In this document: positions 1 to 9,708 of the stretch, piece after piece
How positions within the stretch are numbered: position 1 is the first letter of the stretch
Layout: each line of letters starts with the position of its first letter
Assembly (NCBI RefSeq): GCF_002197645.1
Contig: NZ_CP021874.1
Location: 868,001 to 932,000, forward strand
Source: Enterococcus wangshanyuanii
Lineage (GTDB): Bacteria; Bacillota; Bacilli; Lactobacillales; Enterococcaceae
Length of the DNA: 64,000 nt
Direction: 5' to 3'
The notes under the pieces: model-generated
Databases searched by the model: none
What the model was told of the DNA's origin: nothing
The model's input: the letters and a program-made list of their open reading frames with translations, nothing else
Translations under genes and position numbers: made by a program

Positions 1-1672
1 CAGGTGTGGGATAAATTGCTTTACCATCAGTCTCGTTATATAAAGAAACATTTCCGGAAATTACTGGCGTCTCTAAAACTTCACATGCTCTTGCTATTCC
101 ATCAGCAGATGTCCACAGCTCCCAAAACCCTTCCGGTTTATCCGGTGAGCCATAATTTAAGCAGTCAGTGATCGCTAAAGGCTGACCGCCGCTGGCAACA
201 ATATTTCTTGCAGCTTCTGCCACTGCTATTTGTCCGCCAACTTCCGGATCCAAATAAAGATAACGCGCATTACAATCTGTCGTCATCGCTAACGCTTTAT
301 TCGTTCCGCGAACGCGTAAAACAGCTGCATCACTACCAGGTAATACGACCGTATTCGTTCGCACTTGGGCGTCGTAGGTTTCATAAATGACTTTCTTAGA
401 AGCGATAGTCGGCTGTTGCAGCAAAGCAAGCAATGTTTGAGTTCCGTCGATTACTTCCGGATAGAAATCTTCCATTGAAGCAAAAGCACTGATTCTAGCT
501 GGTTCTTGTTTTTCCTTTTGATACACTGGTGCATCTTCTGCCAATGTATCCACAGGTAAATTAGCAACTTCTATGCCGTTATGATTCAAACGATAAAGCC
601 CATCATCTGTCACTTTCCCAATCGTCACAGCGTCCAAATCATATTTTTGAAACAAGTCAATAACTGTTTGTTCATGTCCTTTTTCAACACAGATCAACAT
701 ACGTTCCTGCGATTCAGATAACATCATCTCATAAGGTGTCATGCCTATTTCACGCTGTGGTACATCATCTAGATCTAAAATCAAACCAGAACCAGCTTTT
801 GAAGCCATTTCAGCACTAGAAGAAACCAGACCAGCCGCACCCATATCTTGAATGCCCACCAAAATATCTGAGTGGTTCAAGATCAATTCTAAACAAGCTT
901 CAAGTAAAAGTTTTTCCATGAATGGATCACCAACTTGAACGGCAGAACGTTGCTGCTCTTCACCCTCAACAAATTCTTCAGAAGCAAATGTCGCTCCATG
1001 AATGCCATCGCGTCCTGTTTTCGCTCCGACATACATGATAGCATTCCCGACGCCTTTAGCTTGTCCTTTTTGAATATCTTTATGATCGATCAAACCGACA
1101 CACATCGCATTTACTAAAGGATTGCCTTCGTAGCAAGGATCAAAAGCAACTTCACCACCGACAGTTGGGATTCCGATACAATTTCCATAACCGCTAATCC
1201 CAGCAACCACTTCTTCTAAAAGGTATTTTGTCCGATCATTTGTCAGTTCACCAAACCGTAAAGAATCCAACAGCGCAATGGGTCTTGCCCCCATACTAAA
1301 AATGTCTCTAATGATCCCACCGACGCCAGTTGCTGCACCTTCATACGGTTCAACCGCTGAGGGATGATTATGACTTTCCGCTTTGAATACCACTGCTTGC
1401 CCATCACCGATATCGACGATCCCCGCACCTTCACCAGGCCCTTGCAACACTTGCGGTCCTGAGGTAGGAAATTTTCGTAAAACCGGCTTCGAATTTTTAT
1501 ACGAACAATGCTCGCTCCACATCACTGAGAATAGACCCGTTTCTGTGTAATTCGGCATGCGGCCTAAAATATCCTCTTCGATCATTCGATACTCTTCATC
1601 TGTTAAACCCCAGTCAGAATAGATTCGTTGGTTTTTGATGTCTTCTGGCGTTGGTTCCGTTACTTTCATCAT
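1..1672 (-). CDS. purL: Phosphoribosylformylglycinamidine synthase II (PurL), C-terminus cut by window edge
   Basis: Converts FGAR plus ammonia to FGAM with ATP, step four of purine synthesis, acting with PurQ and PurS in the three-subunit Gram-positive enzyme. The open frame runs from ATG at 1672 through the left edge without a stop. It reads as a typical small Pur[10 protein letters not shown] near residue 50, [19 protein letters not shown] as the ATP/FGAR-binding stretch, then [14 protein letters not shown] and the QDMGAAGL segment. The start overlaps the purQ stop by four bases (ATGA), so the two are translationally coupled; ATG at 1669 is an alternative. About 557 residues are visible of the usual ~740. 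Confidence 0.96.
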   Translation of the reverse strand, partial: MMKVTEPTPEDIKNQRIYSDWGLTDEEYRMIEEDILGRMPNYTETGLFSVMWSEHCSYKNSKPVLRKFPTSGPQVLQGPGEGAGIVDIGDGQAVVFKAESHNHPSAVEPYEGAATGVGGIIRDIFSMGARPIALLDSLRFGELTNDRTKYLLEEVVAGISGYGNCIGIPTVGGEVAFDPCYEGNPLVNAMCVGLIDHKDIQKGQAKGVGNAIMYVGAKTGRDGIHGATFASEEFVEGEEQQRSAVQVGDPFMEKLLLEACLELILNHSDILVGIQDMGAAGLVSSSAEMASKAGSGLILDLDDVPQREIGMTPYEMMLSESQERMLICVEKGHEQTVIDLFQKYDLDAVTIGKVTDDGLYRLNHNGIEVANLPVDTLAEDAPVYQKEKQEPARISAFASMEDFYPEVIDGTQTLLALLQQPTIASKKVIYETYDAQVRTNTVVLPGSDAAVLRVRGTNKALAMTTDCNARYLYLDPEVGGQIAVAEAARNIVASGGQPLAITDCLNYGSPDKPEGFWELWTSADGIARACEVLETPVISGNVSLYNETDGKAIYPTP

Positions 1673-2352
1673 ACGTTTATCCGTTCCTTTTCATAGTTTT
1701 TAACAATCGATTTAAAAAAGCGCAGGCCATCATCAGAGCCTAAAAGACTTTCTACAGCTCGTTCCGGATGCGGCATCATCCCTAAAACATTCCCTTTTTC
1801 GTTAATGATCCCAGCAATATTTTCAATACTTCCATTAGGATTTTCATCTGCATACGTAAAGACGATTTGCTGGTTTTTTTTCAGCGTTTCGAGCGTTTCC
1901 TCATCACAATAATAATTTCCCTCGCCGTGTGCTACCGGTATTTGAATGCATTCTTCAGCTTTGTACTCGGAGGTGAAATTTGTTTGATTATTCACCACTT
2001 TCAACGACACCGTTTTACAAACAAAATGAAGTGACTCATTGCGAATCAACGCTCCCGGCAGCAACCCAGCTTCTGTCAAGATCTGAAAGCCGTTACAGGT
2101 ACCGAAAACTGGTTTTCCTTCATCCGCAAACCGAACGACTTCATCGATAATTTTAGAAAAACGGACAATCGCCCCACATCTAAGGTAGTCACCATATGAA
2201 AAGCCGCCAGGTATCAATACCCCATCAAATCCTTCTAAACTCTCTGCATCATGGCGAACATATTCTGCCTCTTCCCCTAAAATGTCTCTAACAGCCCATA
2301 AAAGATCCATATCACAATTCGAGCCAGGAAAAACAATGACCGCAAATTTCAT
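1669..2352 (-). CDS. purQ: Phosphoribosylformylglycinamidine synthase I, glutaminase subunit (PurQ)
   Basis: Class I glutamine amidotransferase of 227 residues that supplies ammonia to PurL. Seen in the protein: [14 protein letters not shown] at the N-terminus, the nucleophile elbow GTCNGFQ (catalytic Cys) and the MMPHPERA stretch with the catalytic His. The start at 2352 is set by a GGAGGAG ribosome-binding site just upstream; a longer frame to 2400 runs into purS and has no such site. It lies one base after purS and overlaps purL by four bases. Expressed from the purC promoter as part of purC-S-Q-L. Confidence 0.97.
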   Translation of the reverse strand: MKFAVIVFPGSNCDMDLLWAVRDILGEEAEYVRHDAESLEGFDGVLIPGGFSYGDYLRCGAIVRFSKIIDEVVRFADEGKPVFGTCNGFQILTEAGLLPGALIRNESLHFVCKTVSLKVVNNQTNFTSEYKAEECIQIPVAHGEGNYYCDEETLETLKKNQQIVFTYADENPNGSIENIAGIINEKGNVLGMMPHPERAVESLLGSDDGLRFFKSIVKNYEKERINV

Positions 2353-2353
2353 T

Positions 2354-2605
2354 TTATAACTCCTCCGTGATTTCATAACGATAGGTTTCCATATTGACAT
2401 TCGCTAGTAATTTATCACAAATTTCTTCAATTACAGTTTCAACAGCCCGATCACTTTGTGCCACTTTGATTTCAAAGTATTTTCCTATCCGAATTTCTTC
2501 GATTTCATTGAATCCTAAGCGATGAACCGCTCCTTTGACCGCTTCACCTTGAGGATCTAATACAGAATCTTTGTACGTAACATAGACTTTTACTAAGTAA
2601 TTCAT
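2354..2605 (-). CDS. purS: Phosphoribosylformylglycinamidine synthase, PurS subunit
   Basis: Small 83-residue subunit that bridges PurQ and PurL and is needed for ammonia channelling in the Gram-positive FGAM synthetase. It matches the family in length and in its start ([19 protein letters not shown]) and in the RIGKYFEI segment. ATG at 2605 follows AAAAGGAGAATAG. It sits 22 bases after purC and one base before purQ, the usual purC-S-Q-L order. Confidence 0.96.
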   Translation of the reverse strand: MNYLVKVYVTYKDSVLDPQGEAVKGAVHRLGFNEIEEIRIGKYFEIKVAQSDRAVETVIEEICDKLLANVNMETYRYEITEEL

Positions 2606-2627
2606 TGACTATTCTCCTTTTTTATCG

Positions 2628-3341
2628 TTAATTGAATCTTTTTTCCAAACGAGTTAATACTTCTTGGTACACAGGGATGATTTCACCTAAATTTTTACGA
2701 TAGACATCTTTATCTAGAGGTTGATTTGTTTTAAAATCCCATAAACGGCACGTATCAGGGGTAATCTCATCAGCTAATAAAATCGTTCCATCAGAACATC
2801 TGCCAAATTCAATTTTAAAATCAACTAAACGTAGATCGATTTCTCTGAAAATCTCAATCAGCAGTTGATTGACTTTATGCGCTTCGTCTTTGATTTTTTT
2901 GATTTCCTCTTCATTCGCAATACCAAGAATTTTGACATGGTCATCATTGATCAATGGATCATCTAATGAATCTTCCTTAAAATAGAATTCCAAAATCGGT
3001 TCTGCTAATTCTACTCCTTCTTCAAAAGCTAATCGCTTGGCAAAACTGCCAGCAGAAATGTTTCTGATCACAACTTCTAAAGGAATGATTGCTAATGGTC
3101 GCACCAATTGTTCGTGTTTTGATATTTTCTTAATGAAATGACTCGACATTCCTTTTTGTGCGAGCTGCTCAAAAATCAATGCGGTTATTTGATTGTTGAG
3201 CATTCCTTTACCTTGAACAATATCTTTCCTAGCTCCATTCAAAGCAGTCGCCTGATCTAAGTATTCCACTCGCAATTTCTCAGGATCATCTGTTTTAAAT
3301 AGCCTTTTCGCTTTGCCTTCATACAACAACATATCTTCCAT
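2628..3341 (-). CDS. purC: Phosphoribosylaminoimidazole-succinocarboxamide synthase (SAICAR synthetase, PurC)
   Basis: Joins aspartate to CAIR using ATP. The protein reads LLYEGKAKRLF, then VVIRNISAGSFAKR and VDFKIEFGR, followed by DEITPDTCRLWD, all PurC signatures; 237 residues is the normal length. I chose ATG at 3341. A longer frame reaching 3425 would start inside the -10 element of the purC promoter and has no ribosome-binding site, so it is not the start. ATG at 3332 is a minor alternative. First gene of purC-S-Q-L. Confidence 0.96.
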   Translation of the reverse strand: MEDMLLYEGKAKRLFKTDDPEKLRVEYLDQATALNGARKDIVQGKGMLNNQITALIFEQLAQKGMSSHFIKKISKHEQLVRPLAIIPLEVVIRNISAGSFAKRLAFEEGVELAEPILEFYFKEDSLDDPLINDDHVKILGIANEEEIKKIKDEAHKVNQLLIEIFREIDLRLVDFKIEFGRCSDGTILLADEITPDTCRLWDFKTNQPLDKDVYRKNLGEIIPVYQEVLTRLEKRFN

Positions 3342-3415
3342 CTCAATCCAGCACTCTCTTTCCGTACATTTTTTATTATTGAAATAAAAATCATTCGTAT
3401 AATATCTTTGTTTAC

Positions 3416-3444
3416 ATTTTAACAAGCAATATTCTAGGCGTCAA
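3416..3444 (-). promoter_or_regulatory. purC promoter
   Basis: On the minus strand TTGACG (3439-3444) and TAAAAT (3416-3421) are separated by exactly 17 bases, a near-consensus vegetative promoter. Transcription would begin near 3409, about 70 bases before the purC ATG. The PurR-type box lies about 75 bases upstream of that start. Confidence 0.8.
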
Positions 3445-3477
3445 CAAAATCATTAACAATAATAGAACATTTCATAT

Positions 3478-3490
3478 AAACGTTCGTGTT
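3478..3490 (-). promoter_or_regulatory. PurR-type box upstream of purC
   Basis: The minus strand carries ACACGAACGTT with the CGAAC core of the PurBox known from Lactococcus and Bacillus. It sits about 75 bases before the predicted start, the position at which PurR activates in Lactococcus. The same ACGAACG core occurs at an identical distance from the purE promoter. The match outside the core is imperfect, so this is inference supported by the matching geometry. Confidence 0.6.
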
Positions 3491-3537
3491 TGTTAAAAAA
3501 GCTCTTTTTTTCATTCTTCACTCATCGGAAAAACAGC

Positions 3538-3574
3538 TGTAAGCATTTACAATGAATGGTAAAAATGGTATGCT
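3538..3574 (+). promoter_or_regulatory. Promoter of the 3642 gene with an overlapping cre-like site
   Basis: TTTACA (3546-3551) and TATGCT (3569-3574, preceded by TGG) are 17 bases apart. The sequence TGTAAGCATTTACA at 3538-3551 overlaps the -35 box and matches the catabolite-responsive element consensus at every fixed position but one (CA in place of the central CG). CcpA control of the downstream unknown gene is therefore likely. Confidence 0.6.
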
Positions 3575-3641
3575 AATAAAAAATAACTTGCTTAACATGT
3601 TCACTATTCTTTAGTGATGATTTTTAGGAGGGACCTCAAGA

Positions 3642-4028
3642 ATGACTAGCGATTATGACCATTTGACTCAGGAATTTTTGGCAGGATTAGTGCTTGAAGA
3701 ACGAACGAAATTGTATAATGACCTATTAGCCTTAGAAGAAGTTCATAAGTTGAATCAGCACAGCTCTTACTACACATTTAGAAATTTGAAGCGTATTTTT
3801 CAGCGACATTCTGAACGAAGAAAACGTACGTTTCGTTATATAAATAGCCATAACAACGAACTGTTGATCCATCAAATCCACGAACAACATTTCTGTAAAA
3901 ATAAATATTGTATTCAGATTTACTTTAATTCAAAAGAGTGCAATTATTCATTTATCGATCAATTACTTACTGCGCTCAAAGCGCCTTCTGCTTCTCCATT
4001 GAGAAACTTAAGAGAGATAGCCATTTAA
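3642..4028 (+). CDS. Hypothetical protein, 128 residues
   Basis: I do not recognise this protein. It follows a clear promoter and an AGGAGGG ribosome-binding site and ends before a strong terminator, so it is very likely real. It is soluble, with no signal peptide or membrane segment. Residues 1-70 look helical and basic, with a charged stretch around residues 50-66 (FQRHSERRKRTFRY). Two Cys fall in the middle (HFCKNKYCIQIYF, around residues 84-91) and another at about 99. It interrupts the purine genes on the opposite strand. The cre-like site suggests carbon-source control. Function unknown. Confidence 0.75.
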   Translation: MTSDYDHLTQEFLAGLVLEERTKLYNDLLALEEVHKLNQHSSYYTFRNLKRIFQRHSERRKRTFRYINSHNNELLIHQIHEQHFCKNKYCIQIYFNSKECNYSFIDQLLTALKAPSASPLRNLREIAI

Positions 4029-4035
4029 AAGTCAG

Positions 4036-4067
4036 AAACTCTTAGAGATATAGCTAAGAGTTTTTTT
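4036..4067 (+). terminator. Intrinsic terminator after the 3642 gene
   Basis: AACTCTTAG and CTAAGAGTT form a nine-pair stem with an eight-base loop, followed by a run of T. The ribosome-binding site of the next gene follows within about 15 bases. Confidence 0.85.
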
Positions 4068-4086
4068 GATCACTAGAGGAGGGTTT

Positions 4087-4410
4087 ATGGAAAAACTAAA
4101 AGTTAAAGTAACAGTCGATCGACCTGTTGGTTATCTAGATTCCTTTAATAATCGTTACCCAGTAAATTATGGTTACATTGAAGGAGTGATAGGCGGAGAC
4201 GGCGAAGAACAAGATGCATATATTTTAAATGTACCAGCAAAAAAGCTAGATGTATTTATTGGCATCGTCACAGCAGTGATCCATCGAAATGTTGATATTG
4301 AAACGAAATGGATCGTTATACCAGAAGGTTCAACGATCTCTGTAGATGAAATCACAACACAGACTTATTTTATTGAACAACACTTTGATAGTCATATTGA
4401 ACTTCTTTAG
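4087..4410 (+). CDS. Short inorganic pyrophosphatase-like protein
   Basis: A 107-residue protein resembling the core of family I soluble inorganic pyrophosphatase. YPVNYGYIEG at about residues 24-33 matches the YPCNYGYI strand of E. coli Ppa. The following GGDGEEQDAYIL aligns with the DGDPVDV signature, keeping the first and last Asp but with Glu in place of the middle one; ETKW may correspond to the Asp-Ala-Lys region. It is far shorter than Ppa (~175 residues), so activity on PPi is not assured. ATG at 4087 follows GAGGAGGGTTT; a frame starting at 4066 lies inside the terminator. It converges with purB. Confidence 0.75.
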   Translation: MEKLKVKVTVDRPVGYLDSFNNRYPVNYGYIEGVIGGDGEEQDAYILNVPAKKLDVFIGIVTAVIHRNVDIETKWIVIPEGSTISVDEITTQTYFIEQHFDSHIELL

Positions 4411-4412
4411 AT

Positions 4413-4467
4413 AAAAAGAGAGTATCCACCAAAAGTAATGATTTCTTTTGGCGACACTCTCTTTTTG
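4413..4467. terminator. Bidirectional terminator between the pyrophosphatase-like gene and purB
   Basis: AAAAAGAGAGT and ACTCTCTTTTT flank an inner CCAAAAG / CTTTTGG stem. T-runs on both strands serve the two convergent genes. Confidence 0.88.
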
Positions 4468-4470
4468 TTA

Positions 4471-5766
4471 TTACGCTAATCCGACACGCTCAAAAATAAC
4501 GTCAACATTTTTTAAATGATAATTATAATCAAATGCATCATCAAGTTCTTCTTTAGATAACACTGAGGTAATCTTTTCATCAGCTTCAAGTAATGGTCTG
4601 AACGCTGTTTGATGATCCCAAGCATAAGCCGTTTTCGGCTGAACTAAATCATAAGCCGCTTCCCTTGTCATGCCATGATCGATCAGTTTTAATAATACTC
4701 GTTGGCTGTAGATCAGTCCAAATGTTGCATCCATGTTGCGCTTCATATTTTCTGGAAAAACAGTCAGATTTTTCACGATCGTGGAGAAACGATTCAACAT
4801 ATAATTTAGTAAAATCGTCGTATCAGGAATAATGATTCGTTCCGCAGAAGAGTGAGAAATATCTCTTTCATGCCATAAAGTGACATTTTCATAGGCTGTC
4901 ACCATATGTCCGCGAATCACACGAGCAAGCCCCGTCATATTTTCCGAACCAATTGGATTTCGTTTATGCGGCATCGCAGAAGAACCTTTTTGACCTTTTG
5001 CAAAAAACTCTTCCACTTCTCGTGTTTCAGATTTTTGCAGACCGCGAATCTCTGTTGCAAATTTTTCGATACTTGTTGCAATCAGCGCCATTGCAGAAAC
5101 ATATTCAGCATGCAAATCACGCGGTAAAACTTGGGTAGAAATTTCCTGCGCTCTGATGCCTAAATGCTCACAAACATATTCTTCAACAAAAGGAGGAATA
5201 TTCGCAAACGTTCCAACCGCACCGCTGATTTTCCCAGCTTCTACGCCTTTAGCTGCATGATCAAAACGCTCAAGATTTCGTTTCATTTCTGAATACCATA
5301 AAGCTAGCTTCAACCCAAAAGTAGTTGGTTCAGCATGAACACCGTGTGTACGGCCCATCATGACTGTATGTTTATGTTCTCTAGCCTTTTCACCAACGAT
5401 TTCTGTAAAACGTGCGAGATCTGCTCTTAAAATATCATTGGCCTGCTTCAATTGATAGCCATAAGCTGTATCAACGACATCTGTACTCGTCAAACCATAA
5501 TGTACCCATTTACGTTCTTCACCTAACGTTTCAGATACAGCTCTGGTAAATGCTACAACATCATGACGTGTTTCTGCCTCGATTTCTAAAATTCTTGCAA
5601 CATCAAATGAAGCATTTTCACGAATTTTCTGTACATCCTCTTTTGGTATTTCACCTAGTTCCGCCCAAGCTTCATCGGCTAAAATCTCAACTTCAAGCCA
5701 AGCTTTATAGCGATTCTCATCTGTCCAAATAGCACCCATCTCTGGTCGTGTATAACGATCAATCAT
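4471..5766 (-). CDS. purB: Adenylosuccinate lyase (PurB)
   Basis: Cleaves fumarate from SAICAR and from adenylosuccinate. The 431-residue protein begins [14 protein letters not shown], carries [11 protein letters not shown] and [13 protein letters not shown], and has the fumarase/aspartase-family loop [16 protein letters not shown] with its catalytic Ser. Length is normal. ATG at 5766 follows AAAAAGGAGCAG. It is the last gene of purE-K-B, 18 bases after purK, and ends at a shared terminator. Confidence 0.97.
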   Translation of the reverse strand: MIDRYTRPEMGAIWTDENRYKAWLEVEILADEAWAELGEIPKEDVQKIRENASFDVARILEIEAETRHDVVAFTRAVSETLGEERKWVHYGLTSTDVVDTAYGYQLKQANDILRADLARFTEIVGEKAREHKHTVMMGRTHGVHAEPTTFGLKLALWYSEMKRNLERFDHAAKGVEAGKISGAVGTFANIPPFVEEYVCEHLGIRAQEISTQVLPRDLHAEYVSAMALIATSIEKFATEIRGLQKSETREVEEFFAKGQKGSSAMPHKRNPIGSENMTGLARVIRGHMVTAYENVTLWHERDISHSSAERIIIPDTTILLNYMLNRFSTIVKNLTVFPENMKRNMDATFGLIYSQRVLLKLIDHGMTREAAYDLVQPKTAYAWDHQTAFRPLLEADEKITSVLSKEELDDAFDYNYHLKNVDVIFERVGLA

Positions 5767-5784
5767 TCGTTTATCTGCTCCTTT

Positions 5785-6912
5785 TTAATCCCAAATAGTT
5801 GTTTGATAAATTTCTTCTAAGGTTTCGTATATATCCTCTGTCAAAATCGTGATATGCCCCATCTTGCGGCCTTTTTTTGCTTCTGCTTTACCATAATAAT
5901 GAAAATGCCACTCTGGTTTTTCAGCGATCACATCCATCGTTTCATACATTTCATCACCTAAAATATTGACCATCACCGCTTCTGATAATAGTTCAACTTC
6001 GGCCAACGGCCAGCCGCAAATCCCCCGAATGTGGGCATCAAATTGACTCATCGAGCACGCTTCGATCGAGTAATGTCCTGAATTGTGCGGTCTTGGTGCC
6101 AACTCATTGACATAAATACCACCATCATTGGTCAAAAACATTTCAACAGCTAGTGTTCCAGCTAAATCGACCGATTCAGCAATGACACGAGCGATACGCT
6201 GCGCTTCAGCAACAACATCGTCATTGACTCTAGCAGGCGCAATCGTTTCATGCAAAATATTATTGCGGTGAATATTTTCTACGACAGGGAAAACAGTATA
6301 TTGTCCCTGCCCATTTCCGCTTACTAGAACAGATATCTCTTTTTCATAAGGAATCCAGGCTTCCAAGACGCAGGTTCCCTCTCTTAAAAGATGCATCGCA
6401 GAAGAAACATCAGAAGTACTGTATAAGACAAATTGCCCTTTGCCATCATAACCGCCTCTAGTTGTCTTCAGCACACACGGGTAACCGATGCCGTCAATCG
6501 CATCCTGAATATCTGTTGGGCTAACGATTGTTGCATACGGAGCAATCACTATATTATTTTCTTCAAGAAATGATTTCTCTAATAAGCGGTCTTGAGTAAT
6601 CGCTAAAAGATCGGAACCTTGAGGGATCTCTGTCAAATCTTGCACCTGCATCAACGCTTCAACATCGACATTTTCAAATTCATACGTCAACACTTGAGCA
6701 CGGCTCGCTAACTCTTTTAGTGCTTCAACATCATCATATTCAGCCAATAAATGCCAATCGGCGACCTGCGCTGCGGGACAATCAACAGTCGGATCTAAAA
6801 CTCCTACGCGAAAGCCCATTTCACGAGCGCTAAGCGCCATCATTCTGCCCAATTGTCCGCCACCAATGATTCCGATCATTTGACCTGGCAATAATGGTTT
6901 ATTCAAGTTCAT
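5785..6912 (-). CDS. purK: N5-carboxyaminoimidazole ribonucleotide synthase (PurK)
   Basis: ATP-grasp enzyme that carboxylates AIR with bicarbonate; PurE then rearranges the product. The protein has [14 protein letters not shown] at the N-terminus, the YEFENVD segment, [13 protein letters not shown] and [17 protein letters not shown]. About 375 residues, normal for the family. The ATG at 6912 (or a GTG one codon earlier) lies inside the 3' end of purE, a 14-base overlap that points to coupled translation. Confidence 0.96.
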   Translation of the reverse strand: MNLNKPLLPGQMIGIIGGGQLGRMMALSAREMGFRVGVLDPTVDCPAAQVADWHLLAEYDDVEALKELASRAQVLTYEFENVDVEALMQVQDLTEIPQGSDLLAITQDRLLEKSFLEENNIVIAPYATIVSPTDIQDAIDGIGYPCVLKTTRGGYDGKGQFVLYSTSDVSSAMHLLREGTCVLEAWIPYEKEISVLVSGNGQGQYTVFPVVENIHRNNILHETIAPARVNDDVVAEAQRIARVIAESVDLAGTLAVEMFLTNDGGIYVNELAPRPHNSGHYSIEACSMSQFDAHIRGICGWPLAEVELLSEAVMVNILGDEMYETMDVIAEKPEWHFHYYGKAEAKKGRKMGHITILTEDIYETLEEIYQTTIWD

Positions 6913-7387
6913 CACTACTTTCCATCACTGTTTGTTCAAGAAATTTACGCTCAGCGTCTAATTTCCCTGCTAATTCTACATCATACATGGAAAGCATCTG
7001 AACTGCAAGCAATCCTGCATTGACTGCTCCTGCACGACCGATCGCAGTCGTTGCTACAGGGACGCCTCCTGGCATTTGTACGATCGATAACAAAGAATCT
7101 ATTCCATTTAATGCTTTCGACTGAACAGGTACTCCTATCACCGGTAATGTTGTTTTAGCAGCGATCATCCCTGGTAAATGGGCGGCACCGCCAGCTCCTG
7201 CGATAATCACTTTAATGCCACGGGCTCTTGCCCCTTCAGCGAAACTAAACATATAGTCCGGCGTTCGATGAGCAGATACGACCTTTTTTTCATAAGGAAC
7301 ACCAAATGCTTCTAAACGATCACACGCTTCTTTCATTGTCGGCCAATCCGATGTACTTCCCATTACTACTGAAACCACGACAGACAT
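6899..7387 (-). CDS. purE: N5-carboxyaminoimidazole ribonucleotide mutase (PurE)
   Basis: Class I PurE of 162 residues that moves the carboxyl group of N5-CAIR to give [16 protein letters not shown] at the N-terminus, the VVSAHRTPD stretch with the catalytic His, [12 protein letters not shown] and [11 protein letters not shown] are all present. ATG at 7387 follows GAAAGGGGAA. First gene of purE-K-B, driven by a near-consensus promoter with an upstream PurR-type box. Confidence 0.97.
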   Translation of the reverse strand: MSVVVSVVMGSTSDWPTMKEACDRLEAFGVPYEKKVVSAHRTPDYMFSFAEGARARGIKVIIAGAGGAAHLPGMIAAKTTLPVIGVPVQSKALNGIDSLLSIVQMPGGVPVATTAIGRAGAVNAGLLAVQMLSMYDVELAGKLDAERKFLEQTVMESSDELE

Positions 7388-7414
7388 AAGATTCCCCTTT
7401 CTCTATTCCCCTTC

Positions 7415-7443
7415 ATTTTAGCAAGGCTCAAGCAAGGTGTCAA
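7415..7443 (-). promoter_or_regulatory. purE promoter
   Basis: Minus-strand TTGACA (7438-7443), a 17-base spacer and TAAAAT (7415-7420). The start is predicted near 7408, about 20 bases before the purE ATG. Geometry matches the purC promoter exactly. Confidence 0.85.
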
Positions 7444-7476
7444 AATAAAATCGAATATTATAGTGATTTTTAATCT

Positions 7477-7489
7477 TATCGTTCGTATA
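7477..7489 (-). promoter_or_regulatory. PurR-type box upstream of purE
   Basis: Minus-strand TATACGAACGAT contains the CGAAC core of the PurBox. It begins 65 bases from the near edge of the -10 box, the same distance as at purC. Activation by PurR, as in Lactococcus, is the natural reading. Confidence 0.6.
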
Positions 7490-7496
7490 TACAGAT

Positions 7497-7540
7497 AAAA
7501 CAAAGAAAAACCAAAAAATCATTCGGTTTTTCTTTGTTTT
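7497..7540 (-). terminator. Terminator after pbuX
   Basis: AAAACAAAGAAAAACC pairs perfectly with GGTTTTTCTTTGTTTT across a 12-base loop, with T-rich tails on both strands. It separates xpt-pbuX from purE-K-B. Confidence 0.88.
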
Positions 7541-7550
7541 ATTTATTCAG

Positions 7551-8864
7551 TTATTCCTCTAATTTCAGACCATTGAAAAGTAAATTCAAAATAATCGCTG
7601 TCAGACTGCTCATCACAATGCCATTTCCAGTAAACATACGTAAGGTTTCAGGCATTTGCTGGAATAAAGTCGGCATCATATTAAAGCCAAGACCAAAACC
7701 AATCGATATCGCAATGATCAGCAAGTTCTTGTCGTTCGTATAATCAACTTTAGATAACATACGCATCCCTTGAACAGCTACCATTCCAAACATAACTAGC
7801 ATTCCCCCACCTAAAACAGGTTCTGGGATAATTTGAGCTACAGCACCAACTTTCGGCAATAGTCCTAAGGCGATCAAGAAAAATGCTGAGTAATAGATCG
7901 GGCGGCGAGTTTTGATTCCTGAAAGCTGAACCAGACCGACATTTTGAGAAAAACCAGTATAAGGGAACGTATTGAAGATTCCACCTAGAATAACAGCTAA
8001 ACCTTCTGCTCTATAGCCTTTTTTAAGCTCTTCTTCCCCGATTTGTTTCCCAGTGATATCCCCTAAAGCAAAATAGACACCCGTTGATTCAACCATACTT
8101 ACGATCGAAATGATCACCATCAAGACAATCGATGACAAATCAAAGGTCGGCGCGCCAAAATAAAAGGGCTGTGGAAAATGGAACCAGGTAGCCTCACCAA
8201 CCGGAGCCAAATCAACCTGACCTAATACTGCAGCTAACAGCGTACCTCCGACTAAACCAACGAGAACCGCAATCGATTTAATAAAGCCACGACCCCAAAC
8301 TTGGATCACAATAATCAAAGCAATCGTTATAAATGCCAGAAGTAAATTTGTCCCATCGCCAAATTCTTTCGCAGAAGCCATTCCTCCGCCCATTTTTTCA
8401 ACAGCTACTGGAATCAGTGTCAGTCCGATCACCGTGATCACCGTTCCTGTGACTAATGGAGGAAACAATTTTTTGATTTTCGAAAATATTCCTGAAACCA
8501 ATACAACAAAAATCCCAGAAGCAATAATCGAACCATAAATTGCACCGATCCCCTTATCGTTTCCAATCATGATCAATGGGGCAACGGCTTGAATCGCACA
8601 TCCTAATACAACAGGTAACCCTATGCCAAAAAATCGATTGACCGTCAATTGCAATAAAGTAGCTATTCCACACATAAAAATATCAATGGAAATTAAATAA
8701 GTCATCTGTTCTGAATTAAAATTTAGTCCTGTACCGATCAATAGCGGAACAGCTACCGCGCCAGCATACATTGCTAATAAATGCTGCAACCCTAAAACGG
8801 CCGCCTTCCCATTTTCGGGGTTCTGTTGATTCAACTCTTTATTTTGATTTTCTTCATTTGCCAA
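7551..8864 (-). CDS. pbuX: Xanthine permease (PbuX), uracil-xanthine permease family
   Basis: Membrane symporter of the NCS2 family, 437 residues, with about 12-14 hydrophobic segments. It begins with a hydrophilic Gln/Asn-rich head (residues 1-20), then AAVLGLQHLLAMYAGAV, the family hallmark. Further signatures are GCAIQAVAPLI and PYTGFSQNVGLVQLSGIKTR. The start is TTG at 8864, preceded by GGGGGATG within the end of xpt. Being second in an xpt operon under a guanine riboswitch supports a xanthine rather than a uracil substrate. Confidence 0.92.
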   Translation of the reverse strand: MANEENQNKELNQQNPENGKAAVLGLQHLLAMYAGAVAVPLLIGTGLNFNSEQMTYLISIDIFMCGIATLLQLTVNRFFGIGLPVVLGCAIQAVAPLIMIGNDKGIGAIYGSIIASGIFVVLVSGIFSKIKKLFPPLVTGTVITVIGLTLIPVAVEKMGGGMASAKEFGDGTNLLLAFITIALIIVIQVWGRGFIKSIAVLVGLVGGTLLAAVLGQVDLAPVGEATWFHFPQPFYFGAPTFDLSSIVLMVIISIVSMVESTGVYFALGDITGKQIGEEELKKGYRAEGLAVILGGIFNTFPYTGFSQNVGLVQLSGIKTRRPIYYSAFFLIALGLLPKVGAVAQIIPEPVLGGGMLVMFGMVAVQGMRMLSKVDYTNDKNLLIIAISIGFGLGFNMMPTLFQQMPETLRMFTGNGIVMSSLTAIILNLLFNGLKLEE

Positions 8865-8866
8865 CT

Positions 8867-9607
<741 letters not shown>

Positions 9608-9609
9608 TT

Positions 9610-9637
9610 ACTATACAATAGTACAAAACTCTGAAAA
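9610..9637 (-). promoter_or_regulatory. xpt promoter with overlapping palindrome
   Basis: TTTTCA (9632-9637) and TATAGT (9610-9615) on the minus strand are 16 bases apart, just upstream of the aptamer. The -10 lies inside TACTATACAATAGTA (9609-9623), a palindrome with six-base arms that may be an operator. The -35 lies in the terminator of the preceding gene. Confidence 0.5.
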
Positions 9638-9678
9638 TTTCAATGAAAAGAATAAATTTTCATTGAAATCTTACAGAG
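9629..9678 (-). terminator. Terminator after the NlpC/P60 gene
   Basis: TTTCAATGAAAA and TTTTCATTGAAA form a long stem closed at its base by CTCTG/CAGAG. On the minus strand it is followed by TTTTG. It overlaps the xpt -35 region. Confidence 0.7.
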
Positions 9679-9708
9679 CTTTATTTACAATTATTATTTA
9701 TTTGTTCC

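Noticed and set aside
3341..3425. Longer PurC with 28 extra N-terminal residues
   Set aside because: The extension overlaps the -10 box and transcription start, has no ribosome-binding site, and does not match PurC.
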